Below, piece after piece: positions 21,568-32,109 of a stretch of 64,000 nucleotides of DNA. Position 1 is the stretch's first letter. Every line of letters begins with the position of its first letter. The notes beneath the pieces were generated by a model, which saw only the letters and a program-made list of their open reading frames with translations, made no database searches and was not told where the DNA came from. Origin of the DNA: Cryptomeria japonica (taxonomy: Eukaryota; Streptophyta; Pinopsida; Cupressales; Cupressaceae). The DNA is taken from assembly GCF_030272615.1 (NCBI RefSeq), contig NC_081413.1:20958501-21022500 (forward strand). The letters run 5' to 3'. The position numbers were made by a program, and so were the translations under genes.

Positions 21568-22799
21568 TAAGGCAAGACATCTATCGCAAACCATAAAACC
21601 TTTATTGAAGGGTATTACTGACCCAAAACTAATACAAGACCTTAAACTTGAATCAAGAGACACACAAAAATATCAACCATTCTTCTCAACTCCAAACCAA
21701 TTTAAAAGGTTATATTCCATCCCTATAGACCTTGATTCAATATTTTAAATCATAAAATTCACAATAACATGACAAAACAAATTGTCTATTGCCATTGAAT
21801 ACCCTAGTTCAGGGTTTCATCCTTTAAAAACTGTTTTCACCAAAATAATCATAAATTATTCAATTATTAACCAAATAAAGTAGGACAAAAATAATGGAAA
21901 AGAGGATTCAGAAACTTTTCCGAAAAATATGTCCTTTCTTCACTATGATTCCTCATGTGACCACACCAAATGTTGCAACCAGACTGCTGCTGCCTTCACC
22001 AATTTGCTTTTGACCATGAACTGTAGTGAATAGTCATCAATAAATTTTTAAATATTGATAATAAAGAAAATATCTCAAGTCGGACTTTAGATTACTAAGT
22101 TACACAACGTCTCTCACATTTATAGCCAGATCCAAAGGCTAAATCGAAAGTTAAGAGACTTTTGCCAAAACGGGTAACCCTTGGCAAGGTTTTGACTATT
22201 TTTCGTAAAAACAAACATATCTTGCCAAATACTCCGCAAAAAAGAAGAAGAAAGGATTAATCTGAAATATATTTCATTAATCTATCATTAAATAACATCT
22301 ACATATAAAAATTACACCAAATGTCATCCTCCATGGATCTATGACAATCATAGATTCCTTAAAACCTTATGACAGTATGAGGGTTTGATGGGTAATCTTT
22401 GTCAAATCCCCTCCAAACTTCTCCACCCCTTTTATTTTGACCAAACATGGTTTTATAAACCATTTCCATGTCCTTACTAACTACTCTAACTACCTCATGA
22501 CTAGTGGATTTTATTCTTACACTTTTGTTGCACTTTTTGCTAATGTTGCAACTTTGCAATTTTTACAATTTTGCATTTTTTACACAAATGACTCTAACCC
22601 TTACATGGACACTTTTAACACTTCAAGATGGACCAAATATGATATCTTTGAAAAAAATGTCTCATTTAGCCTTACATATTATGATTCAAAGGACTCAAAT
22701 AACCTTAATACATTATGAATGACTCAAATACAATAAAATTGCTCATATTATGACTTTTGACCTCCTAGTTTGCTTGTGTTCTTAGGTGCCTCTGCACCA
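21568..22799 (-). mobile_element. LTR 3 of the array
   Basis: 1232 bp. Its left end is mutated (TTAAGGCAAGACATC instead of TGATGCAGAGCATC) but length and register are kept; the right end is CTCTGCACCA. Confidence 0.88.
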
Positions 22800-23267
22800 T
22801 ACCCCCAACCTTGAAAAGTTTTGAAGTCCCTTGGAAACATAGGCATAATCACCTGCAAGAAAAAATTTGAGCGAAATTTTCACCTTTGTCTTCCTCTTTA
22901 CCTCTTTATGCCTCTTTATGCTGATGCTTCCTTCTCAAACAATCTCTTTGTGAATCCTACCAATGAATTTTGTAGTGGCTGTCGTCCAAGTTCTTTACCA
23001 ACCATAAGTCCACCTCTTCATCCTACATCACCTCACCAACAACCTCTATGTCTCACCTAGGAGTTCTCCTCTTTTCCTCTCTCCCTAGTCTTTTTGAAAT
23101 CAATAGACCATCCATGGCCCTTGATAGACCTTCCTTGTCTGCCCACACACAACATGAACTTCCTCTTACAACTAGATGAACAAGCACCTACAACCAAAAC
23201 TCATCCATAACACAAAACACAAACATCTCTCTTAAGCCAGATCTTTTGTTGGGCTTTGATACCAATT
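22800..23267 (-). mobile_element. Interior 3 of the array (468 bp)
   Basis: PBS at 23252-23264 (TGGTATCAAAGCC on the minus strand). The purine tract next to LTR 3 reads as CCCCCAACC on the plus strand at 22802-22810. No coding capacity. Confidence 0.88.
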
Positions 23268-24498
23268 TGATGCAGAGCATCTATCACAAACCATAAAACC
23301 TTCATTGAAGGGTATTACTGACCCAAAACTAATACAAGACCTTAAACTTGAATCAAGAGGAATGTAAAAAGACCAACCACTCTTCTCAACTCCAAACCAA
23401 TTTCAAAGGTTATATTCCATCCCTATAGACCTTCATTCAATATTTTAGATCATAACATTCACCATAACATGAGAGAACAAATTTTTTATTTTCATGGAAT
23501 ACCTTAGTTCAGGGTTTCATCCTTTAAAAATTGTTTTCACCAAAATAATCACAAATTATTGAATTCTTAACCAAATTAAATAAGACAAAAAGAAATGGAA
23601 AGAGGATTCAAATAATTTTCCAACACATATGTCCTCTTTTCATTATGAATCCTCATGTGACCACACCAAATGTTGCAATTGGATTGTTGATGCCTTCACC
23701 AATCTGCTTTTCACCATGAAATATAGAAAACAATCATCAATAAATTTTTAAATATTGATCATAAAGAAAATCTCTCCTATCAGACTTTATATTACTGAGT
23801 TACACAATTTCTCTCACATTTATGGCCAGATCCAAAGGTTAAATCAAAAGTTATGAGAATTTTTCCAAAATGGGTAACCCTTGGTAGGGTTTTGACAATT
23901 TTTTGTAAAAACGAACATATCTTGCCAAATACTCCACAAAAATGAATAAGAAAGGATTAATTTTAAATCTCTTTCATTAATCTATCACTAAATAAAATCT
24001 ACATATAAAAATTACACCAAATGTGATCCTTCATGGATCTATGACAGTCACAGATTCCTTAAAACCTTATGACAGTTTGAGGGTTTCATGGATAATCTTT
24101 GTCAAATCCCTGCCAAACTTCTCTATGCCTTTGATTTCGACCAAAAATGGTTTTATAAACCATTTCCAACTCCTTCCTAACTACTCTAATCACCTCATGG
24201 CCAATGGATTTCATTCGTACACTTTTGTTGCACTTTTTGGCAATGTTGTAACTTTGCAATTTTTACAATTTTGCATTCTTGACATAAATGACTTTAACCC
24301 TTACATGGACACTTTTAACACTTCAAATGGACCAAATATGATATATTTGGACAAAATGACTCATTTATCCTTACATATTATGATTCAATGGACTCAAATA
24401 ACCTTAATACACAATGAATGTCTCAAATACAATAAAATTGCTCATATTATCACTTTTGACCTCCTGGTATGCTTGTGTGCTTAGGTGACTTTGCACCA
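23268..24498 (-). mobile_element. LTR 4 of the array (5'-most on minus strand)
   Basis: 1231 bp, TGATGCAGAGCATC to CTTTGCACCA, followed at once by the GATAT duplication. A plus-strand frame of 153 codons at 24023-24484 is the longest version of the chance frame seen in LTRs 1 and 3. Confidence 0.9.
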
Positions 24499-24642
24499 GA
24501 TATATCTTTTGTTATCTTATTTCTTGTCTAATTTGATATTTTCATTATGGTGATTTTGTAAGCCTATGTGCATTCTTTTCTCTTATGGTTTATGTAGAAA
24601 ATGGATTATTTGCATGTGGGTTTAAAGCATTATTTCCTAATA
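24499..24642 (+). mobile_element. 3' LTR of the LARD-like element, part 3
   Basis: Aligns with 12850-12990 of the 5' LTR (TGGATTATTTGCATGTGGG, then AAAGCATTATTTCCTAA). It ends CCTAATA, with one substitution relative to the canonical CA end. Confidence 0.85.
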
Positions 24643-24719
24643 AACACCACACATGTTGACATTAATGAAACATAAGAACACAAGTCAAGTTTCCTATTTA
24701 CAATGCACTTATAGCTAAA

Positions 24720-25931
24720 GAGTCTAGAAACATAGACTAGAAACCAAATAACCAACTTCCAATGCTTCCTTAGATAGAAGGGTTTTGCGAAGGCTCCCAA
24801 AACCTTAAACTGAAAGAGAGGCCAGGCCTATACCAGAAAGATTTCACGCCAACAACTTCCACCAAAATCTCCACCTCTATAGCAGAAGATGGAAGGAAAC
24901 CCAACAATAAGGAGAAAGATACAACAACAAACCCAACCTTCAGAAACAAGGCATCTAATACCCCCAATAAGAGCCATCCCACAAAACTCATCCCATAACT
25001 CTTCCCCTCGATATAAGAATGGTCCATCTCTAAAGGAAAAGTTGAGAAAAATGGACAAATGAGAACCTGAGAAATACCAGAGAACCTCTTGACATGAATA
25101 GAACAAGAAAAACACTCACAATCTACAAGAGGAAACTCTAAAATTCACACCAAAATGGCACAAGGATGTTCCACACAGAGACCCCCTACAACACTAGATC
25201 CTTCCCTAAGGGAAAAAGAAAGCCCAAGGGGGGAGTGGAATCTGAAAACTGACAAAAGAACCATTCCCCTGAAACTCCACCCAAGTCCAAAACAACCCCC
25301 TCACTCCAAGGCCGAATCAGGTGATCACAAACAACAAAGAGAATGAAGACAACATCCACCATAGCCACCACAAACACCTTCATGTGCTGCATAAAATTTA
25401 CAAACAACGAATCCACCTCACTCTCCCACCAGGTCTAGAAAATGAACCATTCATCGCACGCTTCTGCAAAACTTCACACCAAACAAGACAAGGCAGGGCA
25501 AACCCATCCCCCATGAGGATCAACGGAAGATTTGAAACATAGGGCACTAAGAAAACACCATGGAGGTTCCTACAATCCACCAAGAAGGAGGGAGGGAAAG
25601 GGAGCCACGTAAGGCAAAGCCTTCCCAGCAGCCCCTACACACAACAGTGGATCCATAGACACCTGACCTCCCCAATTCTTGAAGAAGTAGATCCTCTCAC
25701 ACTTCTTACAACTACAGACATGCTCGCACCATCCGCACCTCTGCTCTCTAATCTAACATCATCTAGGAAGCAAACATAGATATCCCAAGAGATAGGGCTT
25801 CAAATACAGAGCAAGATAAGATTCATTGTCGATCTGCCTGCCTTGCCGTCTTCATCTTCCTTGACTACCTCCCCAACCATAGAAACCCTAGCTCTCCCTC
25901 CAACTCTCTTGCTCATCTCTCTTGGTGATAT
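24720..25931 (-). mobile_element. Repeat C: 3'-truncated copy of repeat A
   Basis: Matches the 5' 1.2 kb (minus-strand sense) of repeat A and shares its exact right junction and target sequence ATTAGAAGACACTTGTT (25932-25948). It is therefore the same insertion as repeat A, copied by the segmental duplication rather than an independent transposition. The left part, equivalent to 1573-2335, is missing. A partial version of the family frame remains at 24770-25027. Confidence 0.7.
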
Positions 25932-25948
25932 ATTAGAAGACACTTGTT

Positions 25949-28037
25949 AATTCGCAAAAGGATCACAAATTTTAAAATATAGATCTCCAAATTAATTATT
26001 CTTTAACATGATACAAAATAGTTATTCACACTTGTCTAAATACAACTCCCAATTATATCTCTGCATGAAACTAAATAAAAAAGAAATCTTAGCCTTCCAA
26101 AAACCATTTTAGATTGTAAGCACACACAGATCCCACACCATACTTATTTTTACCCTATAAAAATTAATTAAACTTCTACATTCAACCTTGCAAGAAAAAA
26201 AGATTCTTAAAAAATTATTCATGACTTATAACATACTTAACATTTTACACTAGAAGAAAACAAACAATCCACTTTCTTCATCAGTTTTTGATTCCCTACA
26301 GAATTGTGCAAAACATAGTATCACTCTATTTCTAGAGAATTCATTATTTAACCCCTCTTAACACCCTCGACAATAAAGAAAAACCAAAATACTTGGAAGG
26401 TGCATTGCATTTAACCTTGAACCATGAAAAAAAATCACACCTTTCAAAAACCCAAAATAAAATGCAAATCACCTTTTTAATAGACCCGCACTTGCAAACT
26501 TTCCCTCCAATGCAAAAAATTACATCCTTTCATTATTAAACATGTAGATAAAACATTAACACCGCAAGCCTACAATGCTTCCCTTCCATAAGCATAACGC
26601 AACAATACATACCATTACCTTTGTTGAATACAACAAAACTAATAACAATTCCACAAGTAAAACAAATATACAACAAGAAAAACTTAGTGTTTCAAAGTAA
26701 GATGTTTAATTAAAGGTAAACAGCCACCCAAAATTCCCTAAATAAAATTAAAATTTTGCTTCTCCTTATCGGTTCCCGTTGCATGCAAACCATGAAACTA
26801 CTAGTTAAATTAAATGAATATAATATAAATATAATTATTTAAAATTTTAAAAATATTAATTGGATTATTTTTAGTTGATAGGCTTATTACGTGGGCGAAA
26901 CCACCATGGAGAGTGTGATGTCTCCTTTCCATCATTTTGTCCACTGTTTTTGCCCTTTTGCCCAATCATTTTTTTCCTTTCCATCATTTTGTCCACTGTT
27001 TTTGTCCTTTTTCCAAATCGTTTTTTCCTTTCTGTCATTTAATAGTTCTTTCCAACATCGTATTTTACTTTAAAACTTGAGAATATGTTGCAAAAGTTTA
27101 TTTGTTGTGTAGTACCAATTCATTACAGTAAATAAAGTGTTAGTCATTCGTGAAAACCTATGTAATCATTTTCATATGAGTTTCTATTAAGTTATAGCAT
27201 ACTGGTTGTGATTGTTTACTCAAATCATTTCACAATGTTATGCATTTCTAGATTTTGGGAAAAAAAAAGTTTTAAGGTTTTAAAACCATTTTTAGAGTTG
27301 ATATAAATTATTTGCAGGTGAAGTTATATTTTGTGACTCTATATAAGCTTCAATATTGATGTATATCTAAATAATTACATTATGTTCATTTTTTGACTAC
27401 TTATGTAATTTATTATATATAACTATTTTAGTTCAAATACATGTTAAATTGTCTACGAAAAGTAATGATGAATTTTGCGTAACCACTCCAATCAAGGAAA
27501 TTATTTTTGGACTCATTTTGCGATAATAGATCGATGCAATTATGCATCAATAAATGACACAATCTCGCGTCAAGTTGGGCTCATTTACCAATCCCTCACC
27601 TATCCCCATCTATAAACATTTTCACAATTTGACCTTATTGCATTTATATCTATACATGTTCCTATATATTAGATATTAACTATTTGTATTATTCCCTCAT
27701 GCCTTTAAATTCTATATGTATCTACATATTATCATATTTATGTTTGAGGTCATCTCAATAGGTGTATTTGAAAATTAAAACTTTTTTTAATTAATTTCTA
27801 AACTTTCATCCATCTATTTCCTTCCATTACGTTGCTTAGCACATGGTACATGCATGATTTATTGTTAAATGTATTGGTATTTAAAGGAATTCAATATCCA
27901 TTCATTCACAATCTACAATGCATTCAAAAATTCACTTGCATTCAAGGTGAAAGCATAGTAGGAGAACTTTAATTAGATCACTAAAAGTAACATAAATCTA
28001 CATCACTAATCTAGAAAACTTGCATGACTGAAGATTG
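25949..28037. other. Duplicated non-coding sequence, copy 2
   Basis: Counterpart of 3559-4972, with about 700 extra bp at 26090-26820 that copy 1 lacks between its equivalent points. The extra part is AT-rich with no recognised feature. No gene is seen apart from the exon-like frame at its end. Confidence 0.45.
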
Positions 28038-28124
28038 ATGTTCTCAGCCATTTCCATCCTAAATTCTGGTCTTCTCAATGGGGACCAACATATGAGAATA
28101 GTCCCATTGGAATTTCTCTTCAAG
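28038..28124 (+). other. Possible first exon (29 codons), copy 2
   Basis: Same length, ATG and AAG/GT junction as 4973-5059; predicted start MFSAISILN. The differences are mostly amino-acid changing (for example Thr to Ala, Ser to Gly), with no indel or stop. The LINE lies about 120 bp downstream, inside what would be the intron. Confidence 0.22.
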
Positions 28125-28242
28125 GTATTTTTTATATATTTACAATCAATTGATAGCTAATGTATATAATTAACATGAGAGTAGAAGTATAGAGAAGCAC
28201 CCCAATAGACTCACAATAGAGTTAACAAAACTACTTAGTTTT

Positions 28243-29145
28243 TTCTGGCCATTTAGGCTGGAACCCTTTTTATGGCACATAGCCTTGTTGGGTGATTCAC
28301 CCAGAATCCCCTTCAAGTTTTCCCAGATATGGCATGCTTTCAGGATGGAGATCTTATTTAATCTTTGGAAAGATAGAAATGTTGTTTTATTCACTCACAA
28401 CTTTTTGGATATTAAGGTTTCTATGTACTTTAAGGCATGTCTTTGTAATAATGTGATAATGGAGATCTAGGTTGAAGCTGATAATGTGTCTTTAGAGGTG
28501 GCCCACCTATAGGAGCTCTTATAGGATTGGGGCAATTCCCCTTGCATAGTTGCCAGAGTGTCGCTGACTCTACTTCTGTCGACCACACTCCACCCCATGG
28601 CCATCGTTGTGGCCTTAGTTCCTTCGCTCGCCATTCATAAACCCCGCAGTCCTAGGTCCTCACTGCTCCTTGGGTGTCGCCTGGCCTCTGCTCTGCACCG
28701 TGGCTCTGCCTCGAGGTGGCCTTTTATTTCTCCTATCCCCTCGGCTCTTGGTGGTTCTAGTTGGTCTGATACCGAAGGTGGTTTTGCGTGGCCTGTTGCC
28801 ACTTCCTCCAAGTGGTTTCCTCGTTTGGCCTTGGATTTTTTTCCTTCCAGGAGGGATGAAGGAGAATATCAACAAGTAAAAGAAAAAGAAGAAGATGGTT
28901 GGTCCTTTCCAGACCTGACTCCTAGCCCCATTCATTTATGGGGTAAAAAGGATGAGCAGGATCCCCCCACCTCGGTTGCCATTTCTTTGGCCACCTGAAG
29001 TTGCTTTTTCTAGGCTATGCCAAAGTTTTTTTTATGAATAGTTGATTGTTTTATGGTTCCGGCCTAGAGCTGTTTGACTCTCGCAGGGTGATCTTTAATA
29101 TTTTTAATTAATAGAAAAGGCCTAGTCATCCAAAAAAAGAAAAAG
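28243..29145 (+). mobile_element. 5'-truncated L1-type LINE
   Basis: The insert is absent from the matching position in copy 1 (about 5185) and ends in an A-rich tail at 29131-29145 after a typical plant LINE 3' region (GGTTCCGGCCTAGAGC, CTCGCAGGG, then AT-rich). The first 220 bp encode the C-terminal tail of LINE ORF2, downstream of RT: IWHAFRMEILFNLWKDRN resembles the conserved W-x-x-W/R-N-x-x-x-F ending. It is GC-richer than its surroundings. A clean target duplication could not be defined beside the A-rich tail. Confidence 0.75.
28285..28470 (+). pseudogene. LINE ORF2 C-terminal fragment
   Basis: About 60 residues corresponding to the extreme C-terminus of plant L1 ORF2, including IWHAFRMEILFNLWKDRN. 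The endonuclease and RT domains are absent because the copy is 5'-truncated. A following plus-strand frame (28558-28998, 146 codons, Ser/Pro/Arg-rich) lies in the LINE 3' region and is not recognised as a protein. Confidence 0.6.
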
Positions 29146-29178
29146 AAATAAAAATACAAGTATTAAATGTTGATTAAA

Positions 29179-29382
29179 TTAATCTAAAAATATAAAAAAA
29201 ATATTGTTAACATCAATTATTTTTTTTGAAACATTCCAGTTAGGTTGTCTTAAACCTACAAACGACTGCCTCACTGGGGGTTTTCCTTTCATGCTACTAA
29301 CTCTTGTGAATCCTTCATGATCAATACTTTCATTTCTCCTTGGATCTGCATGTCGGTGCATTGAGTATGGGCTCTGGTTCAT
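29179..29382 (-). pseudogene. Copia post-gag linker fragment
   Basis: A 67-codon minus-strand frame containing DPRRNESIDHEGFTRV and ending where the element is cut at about 29220. It resembles the stretch between gag and protease of copia elements of the same type. It continues the element whose gag is at 29665-31024. Confidence 0.45.
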
Positions 29383-29664
29383 TGATTGAGTATATCGGTT
29401 TGTATGGCAGTTTCTAGAAGCATCTGCATATGTCTTCTTTCCAGTATCCTTTCTTATCCTGAATGTCTTCTTCTCTTCTCCTTCATTTGAAGATTTGAAT
29501 TATATTTCCTTATTAGACGTGTTTCTGTTGTATGAACTTTGACATTCTTGAAAATCTAAGCCATCGATATCTTTATATTGTTTCTGTTTGCTTAGTACCT
29601 TGTCCAAGGCTTCAATACTGCCTTCATATTTTCTTCTAACTTTTATCTTTTCCTAACATTTCTC

Positions 29665-29997
29665 TTATTCCTTCCGGAGTTTCACTATTTTTGCTTCCAG
29701 ATTCTGATGCTCCTTTTCCTTTTCACTCAAATGAGTACTAGTAACTTCATAGATCCTTTTGGCTTCTTCTAGTTGCAATTTTAGATCTGTAATAGTCTTC
29801 TTGGACTCTTCAAGATATTGTTCGAATAACTCTTGTTCTTCAGCTATAGGTTTTTTCACCTTCTTTAGATCTCTTCTTATTTTCTTTAACTCATCCAAGG
29901 CACTGATGAGTTCAACTTCTAGATCTACTTCTCCTTCCTCTTCTTCTTCTTCTTCTTCTTCTTCTTCTTCTTCATGTACCTGGACATCTTGGGCCAT
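29665..29997 (-). pseudogene. Copia gag C-terminal coiled-coil region
   Basis: 110 codons. After an acidic Glu run the sequence has regular heptads (for example ALDELKKIRRDLKKVKK and LKLQLEEAKRIYEV) typical of a coiled coil. In Sirevirus-like copia elements gag often carries such a C-terminal extension. It follows the zinc-knuckle segment in the same frame after a stop. Confidence 0.6.
29936..29973. repeat. (CTT)n microsatellite
   Basis: About eleven TTC repeats on the plus strand, encoding a run of 13 Glu in the antisense copia gag. Confidence 0.95.
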
Positions 29998-30096
29998 GAA
30001 AAGATTTGCTTTGATTTCATCCTCACTGCAGCAATCATCAGAGGCACTATCATGATCTGAGGTATCTTTTTCATGGGTATAGAGACTACTCTATTT

Positions 30097-30417
30097 CTAG
30101 TTTCCTCTTTTACCATGCCGGTAGACATTCTTCTTCCCTTCTTTACCATATGATCTGCTACCACTTGATTGATCATCTTCCTTTCTATCACCATAGGGAA
30201 ATTTAGTAGAAAAATATCCAATCTTTCCACAGTTGAAATATTTTAGAGGTAGTTTCCCTCTATACTTCTTAGAGCCTCTTTTCAGTCTTCTCACAAAGTT
30301 AGCCATAATTTCATTATAGTCTTCACCAGTTGCATCATGAGAAGACTCTTCATTTCCTTTTATTGATGTTTTGAATACAACTTCCTTTTTCATAGCCTTA
30401 GTACTGACAGTTCTCAT
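30097..30417 (-). pseudogene. Copia gag nucleocapsid part with damaged zinc knuckle
   Basis: The segment contains YFNCGKIGYFSTKFPYGD. In intact relatives this is a C-x2-C-x4-H-x4-C knuckle that binds RNA; here the first Cys is Tyr, His is Tyr and the last Cys is Phe, so the knuckle is dead. It is flanked by Arg/Lys/Ser-rich sequence and lies in a different frame from the upstream gag piece. Confidence 0.75.
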
Positions 30418-30418
30418 C

Positions 30419-31024
30419 TCATAAGTAGTTAGGGAAACATAAAACTGTAAAAACCTTCAAATCTTTTGCTTCTTCTATTGCTAAGACTTTTGTATCATAC
30501 TTAGATGTAAGAGATCTAAGTACTTTCTTTACAACCACTTCATCATTTATTTCTTCTCCGAGTCCTATAATGGTGTTTGTTGTTTCATCAACCCTTTGGA
30601 GATAATTAGCAATCTTCTCTTCATCTCTCATTTTTAGACCCTCAAGTTGTGCTCTCAATGTCTGCAGCTTAGCTTCCTTGACTTTAGCATCACCTTCAAA
30701 TAGCTTTTGTAATTTATCCCAAGTTTCTTTAGTACAGGATAAGTGCATGACTTTAACAAACTAATTATCAGATAACCCACAAAGAATGGTATTTTTAGCT
30801 TTAGCATTGTTCTCATATTCCTTCTTAGCATCTGGATCAGTAGGGAGATTACTAGGGACTGTATACACATTCATAACAGACATCCATACATCACAACCTA
30901 GAGAAGACAAGTAGGTTTCCATTCTTGTACTCCAAAAGGAATAGTTGACTCCATCAAACATAGGAGCTTTTGAGGAGGTGGATTCATTTCTTACCATTGT
31001 GAACACTTGATAGGATCTACCCAA
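30419..31024 (-). pseudogene. Copia gag N-terminal and UBN2 capsid region
   Basis: Two same-frame pieces, 31024-30761 and 30748-30419. The first has the retrotransposon gag N-terminal pattern FDGVNYSFWSTRMETYL and DPDAKKEYENNAKAKNTIL. The second has the UBN2 block ETWDKLQKLFEGDAKVKEAK, then GLGEEINDEVVVKKVLRSL. One stop separates them and a frameshift follows at about 30418. The domain order is normal for plant copia gag. Confidence 0.85.
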
Positions 31025-31057
31025 GCTAGAGAACGCTTTGACAAAATAGGGTACCTA

Positions 31058-31070
31058 GGCTCTAATACCA
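31058..31070 (-). promoter_or_regulatory. Primer-binding site of the truncated copia element
   Basis: TGGTATTAGAGCC on the minus strand, two bases after the LTR end CCAACA. It is complementary to initiator Met tRNA with one change. Confidence 0.85.
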
Positions 31071-31072
31071 AT

Positions 31073-31347
31073 TGTTGGACACAATGGATCACTGAGAAAG
31101 GGGTGAATAAGTGATTTAAACTCTTATTCTTATCGATAGGTAGCTTTCATAGACCATTAAATATCATTTTAGAGATGACAAAACTTTTTAATCCGATTCC
31201 AAAAGTCTGATATATAGAAAGTATGGTCAATACTCTCCATTAATAATGTAGGGGAAAAAGTTGGGACTTGCATCATGTGAATACTGACAATGATCTGTTC
31301 GGACTATTAAGAAAAATATTATTTACCCTGATATTCTGTTCAGGACA
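31073..31347 (-). mobile_element. 5' LTR of the truncated copia element
   Basis: The inner end (plus-strand TGTTGGACACAATGG) is firm. The outer end at 31347 is inferred from CA followed by sequence matching copy 1. It has the CTGAGAAAGGGGTGAATAAG signature at 31092-31111. It is shorter than the other copia LTRs here and may itself be truncated. Confidence 0.5.
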
Positions 31348-31561
31348 GTTTTCAACCATAGTAAACAATCATTCATTTTATTTCCTCTTCATTTCAACCC
31401 ATTTAGGTTTTGAAAATGATAGAGAATGTCAAATAATTGGGTCTCACTTTTCCTATTTAAAGATGAATTGTTTATATTTTATTAAAATGTAGTTGTGTAG
31501 TGCATTATTTTCTTCCTCATGTGGAAGAAGGATAAACATGGAGGGAGGGAGCAAAACAGTG

Positions 31562-32109
31562 TACATTTGGAAATCCAATGCAATTGGAATTTTTGGGCAT
31601 AAATTTTTAAATCAGTTTTTAGTGTTTTTGGTAAATTTTCATAGATGATAACTATCGTGATTTAGAAGTTTCTTTATTTGTGATGTAGTGAACTGATGTG
31701 TTTTTAGAGGCTACAACCTCTATAAAATACAATCATATTTTAATGTTTATAAAGAACAACATATAACTTCTATATTGAGGTAAATCTTGATGAAATAGAT
31801 ATTAAATAAATAAAACCTTTTTGTGCGAATTTGTGTTTTGTGTAAAATTTTAAAAAGTGGTATCAAAGCTGGTCTAGCACTAACTCCCTCATGGAAGGAT
31901 TAGGATAATGAGAGTAATCTTGAGACTCTATTGGGTGTGTTTGTGAGTTCAGATCATGGATTCTTAGAGAAGTTATCTATATGTTTGGAGGTTCCAAAAG
32001 TTAAGCTTTCTTGAAGAGGTTTTTGAGTTATTAGTTGAAGCATAAGCCTGAAGAATTAACATGTGGACTCTATAGGAGACAAAATGTAAGATGGATCTAA
32101 CAATAGTAG
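31562..32109 (+). mobile_element. Remnant LTR end with PBS-like site
   Basis: GTGGTATCAAAGCTGG at 31859-31874 follows an A/T-rich end (TTTTAAAA) and is a Met-tRNA PBS, so 31562-31857 is probably the end of an LTR and 31875 onward the leader of an element. No protein follows before the next LTR. Confidence 0.4.

Larger units (their letters stand above)
18166..24498 (-). mobile_element. Tandem four-LTR array of a short-interior LTR element
   Basis: Four LTRs of 1230-1232 bp alternate with three interiors of 468-470 bp, all in one orientation. The whole is bounded by TG...CA ends and the 5-bp target duplication GATAT at 18161-18165 and 24499-24503; the 5' LTR of the host element has one GATAT at that site. 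On the minus strand each LTR begins TGGTGCA and ends TGCATCA. Each interior starts with a Met-tRNA PBS and ends with a purine-rich tract containing GGTTGGGAG. No protein is encoded. It resembles TRIM elements in having a tiny interior and forming tandem arrays, but its LTRs are much longer. Confidence 0.9.
12317..24642 (+). mobile_element. LARD-like non-coding LTR retrotransposon with nested insertions
   Basis: A 674-bp 5' LTR (12317-12990) is followed by a Met-tRNA PBS, a 3.66-kb interior with no recognisable gag or pol, a purine-rich tract, and a 3' LTR whose parts lie at 16654-16950, 17905-18165 and 24499-24642. The split parts rejoin in register with the 5' LTR, showing two later insertions. 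Large LTR elements lacking coding capacity are called LARDs and depend on proteins from other elements. The 3' LTR ends CCTAATA instead of CCTAACA, and no target duplication was found. Confidence 0.8.
29220..31347 (-). mobile_element. Truncated antisense copia element (5' LTR, PBS, gag)
   Basis: From right to left: 5' LTR (31073-about 31347), Met-tRNA PBS, gag in several broken pieces, then truncation near 29220 before the protease. The right boundary is inferred from where similarity to copy 1 of the duplication resumes. A related LTR lies at 62824. Confidence 0.75.
24715..31560. repeat. Segmental duplication, copy 2 (with two later insertions)
   Basis: Collinear with 2335-5755. The left edge falls inside repeat C, at the position equivalent to 2335 in repeat A, shortly after the LARD-like element ends. 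The extra sequence is the LINE at 28243-29145 and the copia piece at 29220-31347; the latter replaces about 200 bp present in copy 1. After the copia piece the match resumes at TTCAACCATAGTA (31352) and continues through GTGCATTATTTTCTTCC (31500). Confidence 0.8.

Noticed and set aside
19099-24484. Recurring plus-strand frames (71-153 codons) in the four LTRs of the array, as possible genes
   Set aside because: They are antisense to the element, differ in length and start by indels, and occur only because the LTRs are copies of each other.
18166-24498. CRISPR array or satellite DNA
   Set aside because: The period is about 1.7 kb, with LTR ends, PBS, PPT and a target duplication, so it is a retroelement multimer.
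28558-28998. 146-codon Ser/Pro/Arg-rich frame as a host gene
   Set aside because: It lies inside the 3' region of a truncated LINE and overlaps open frames on the other strand, as expected for a GC-rich insert.
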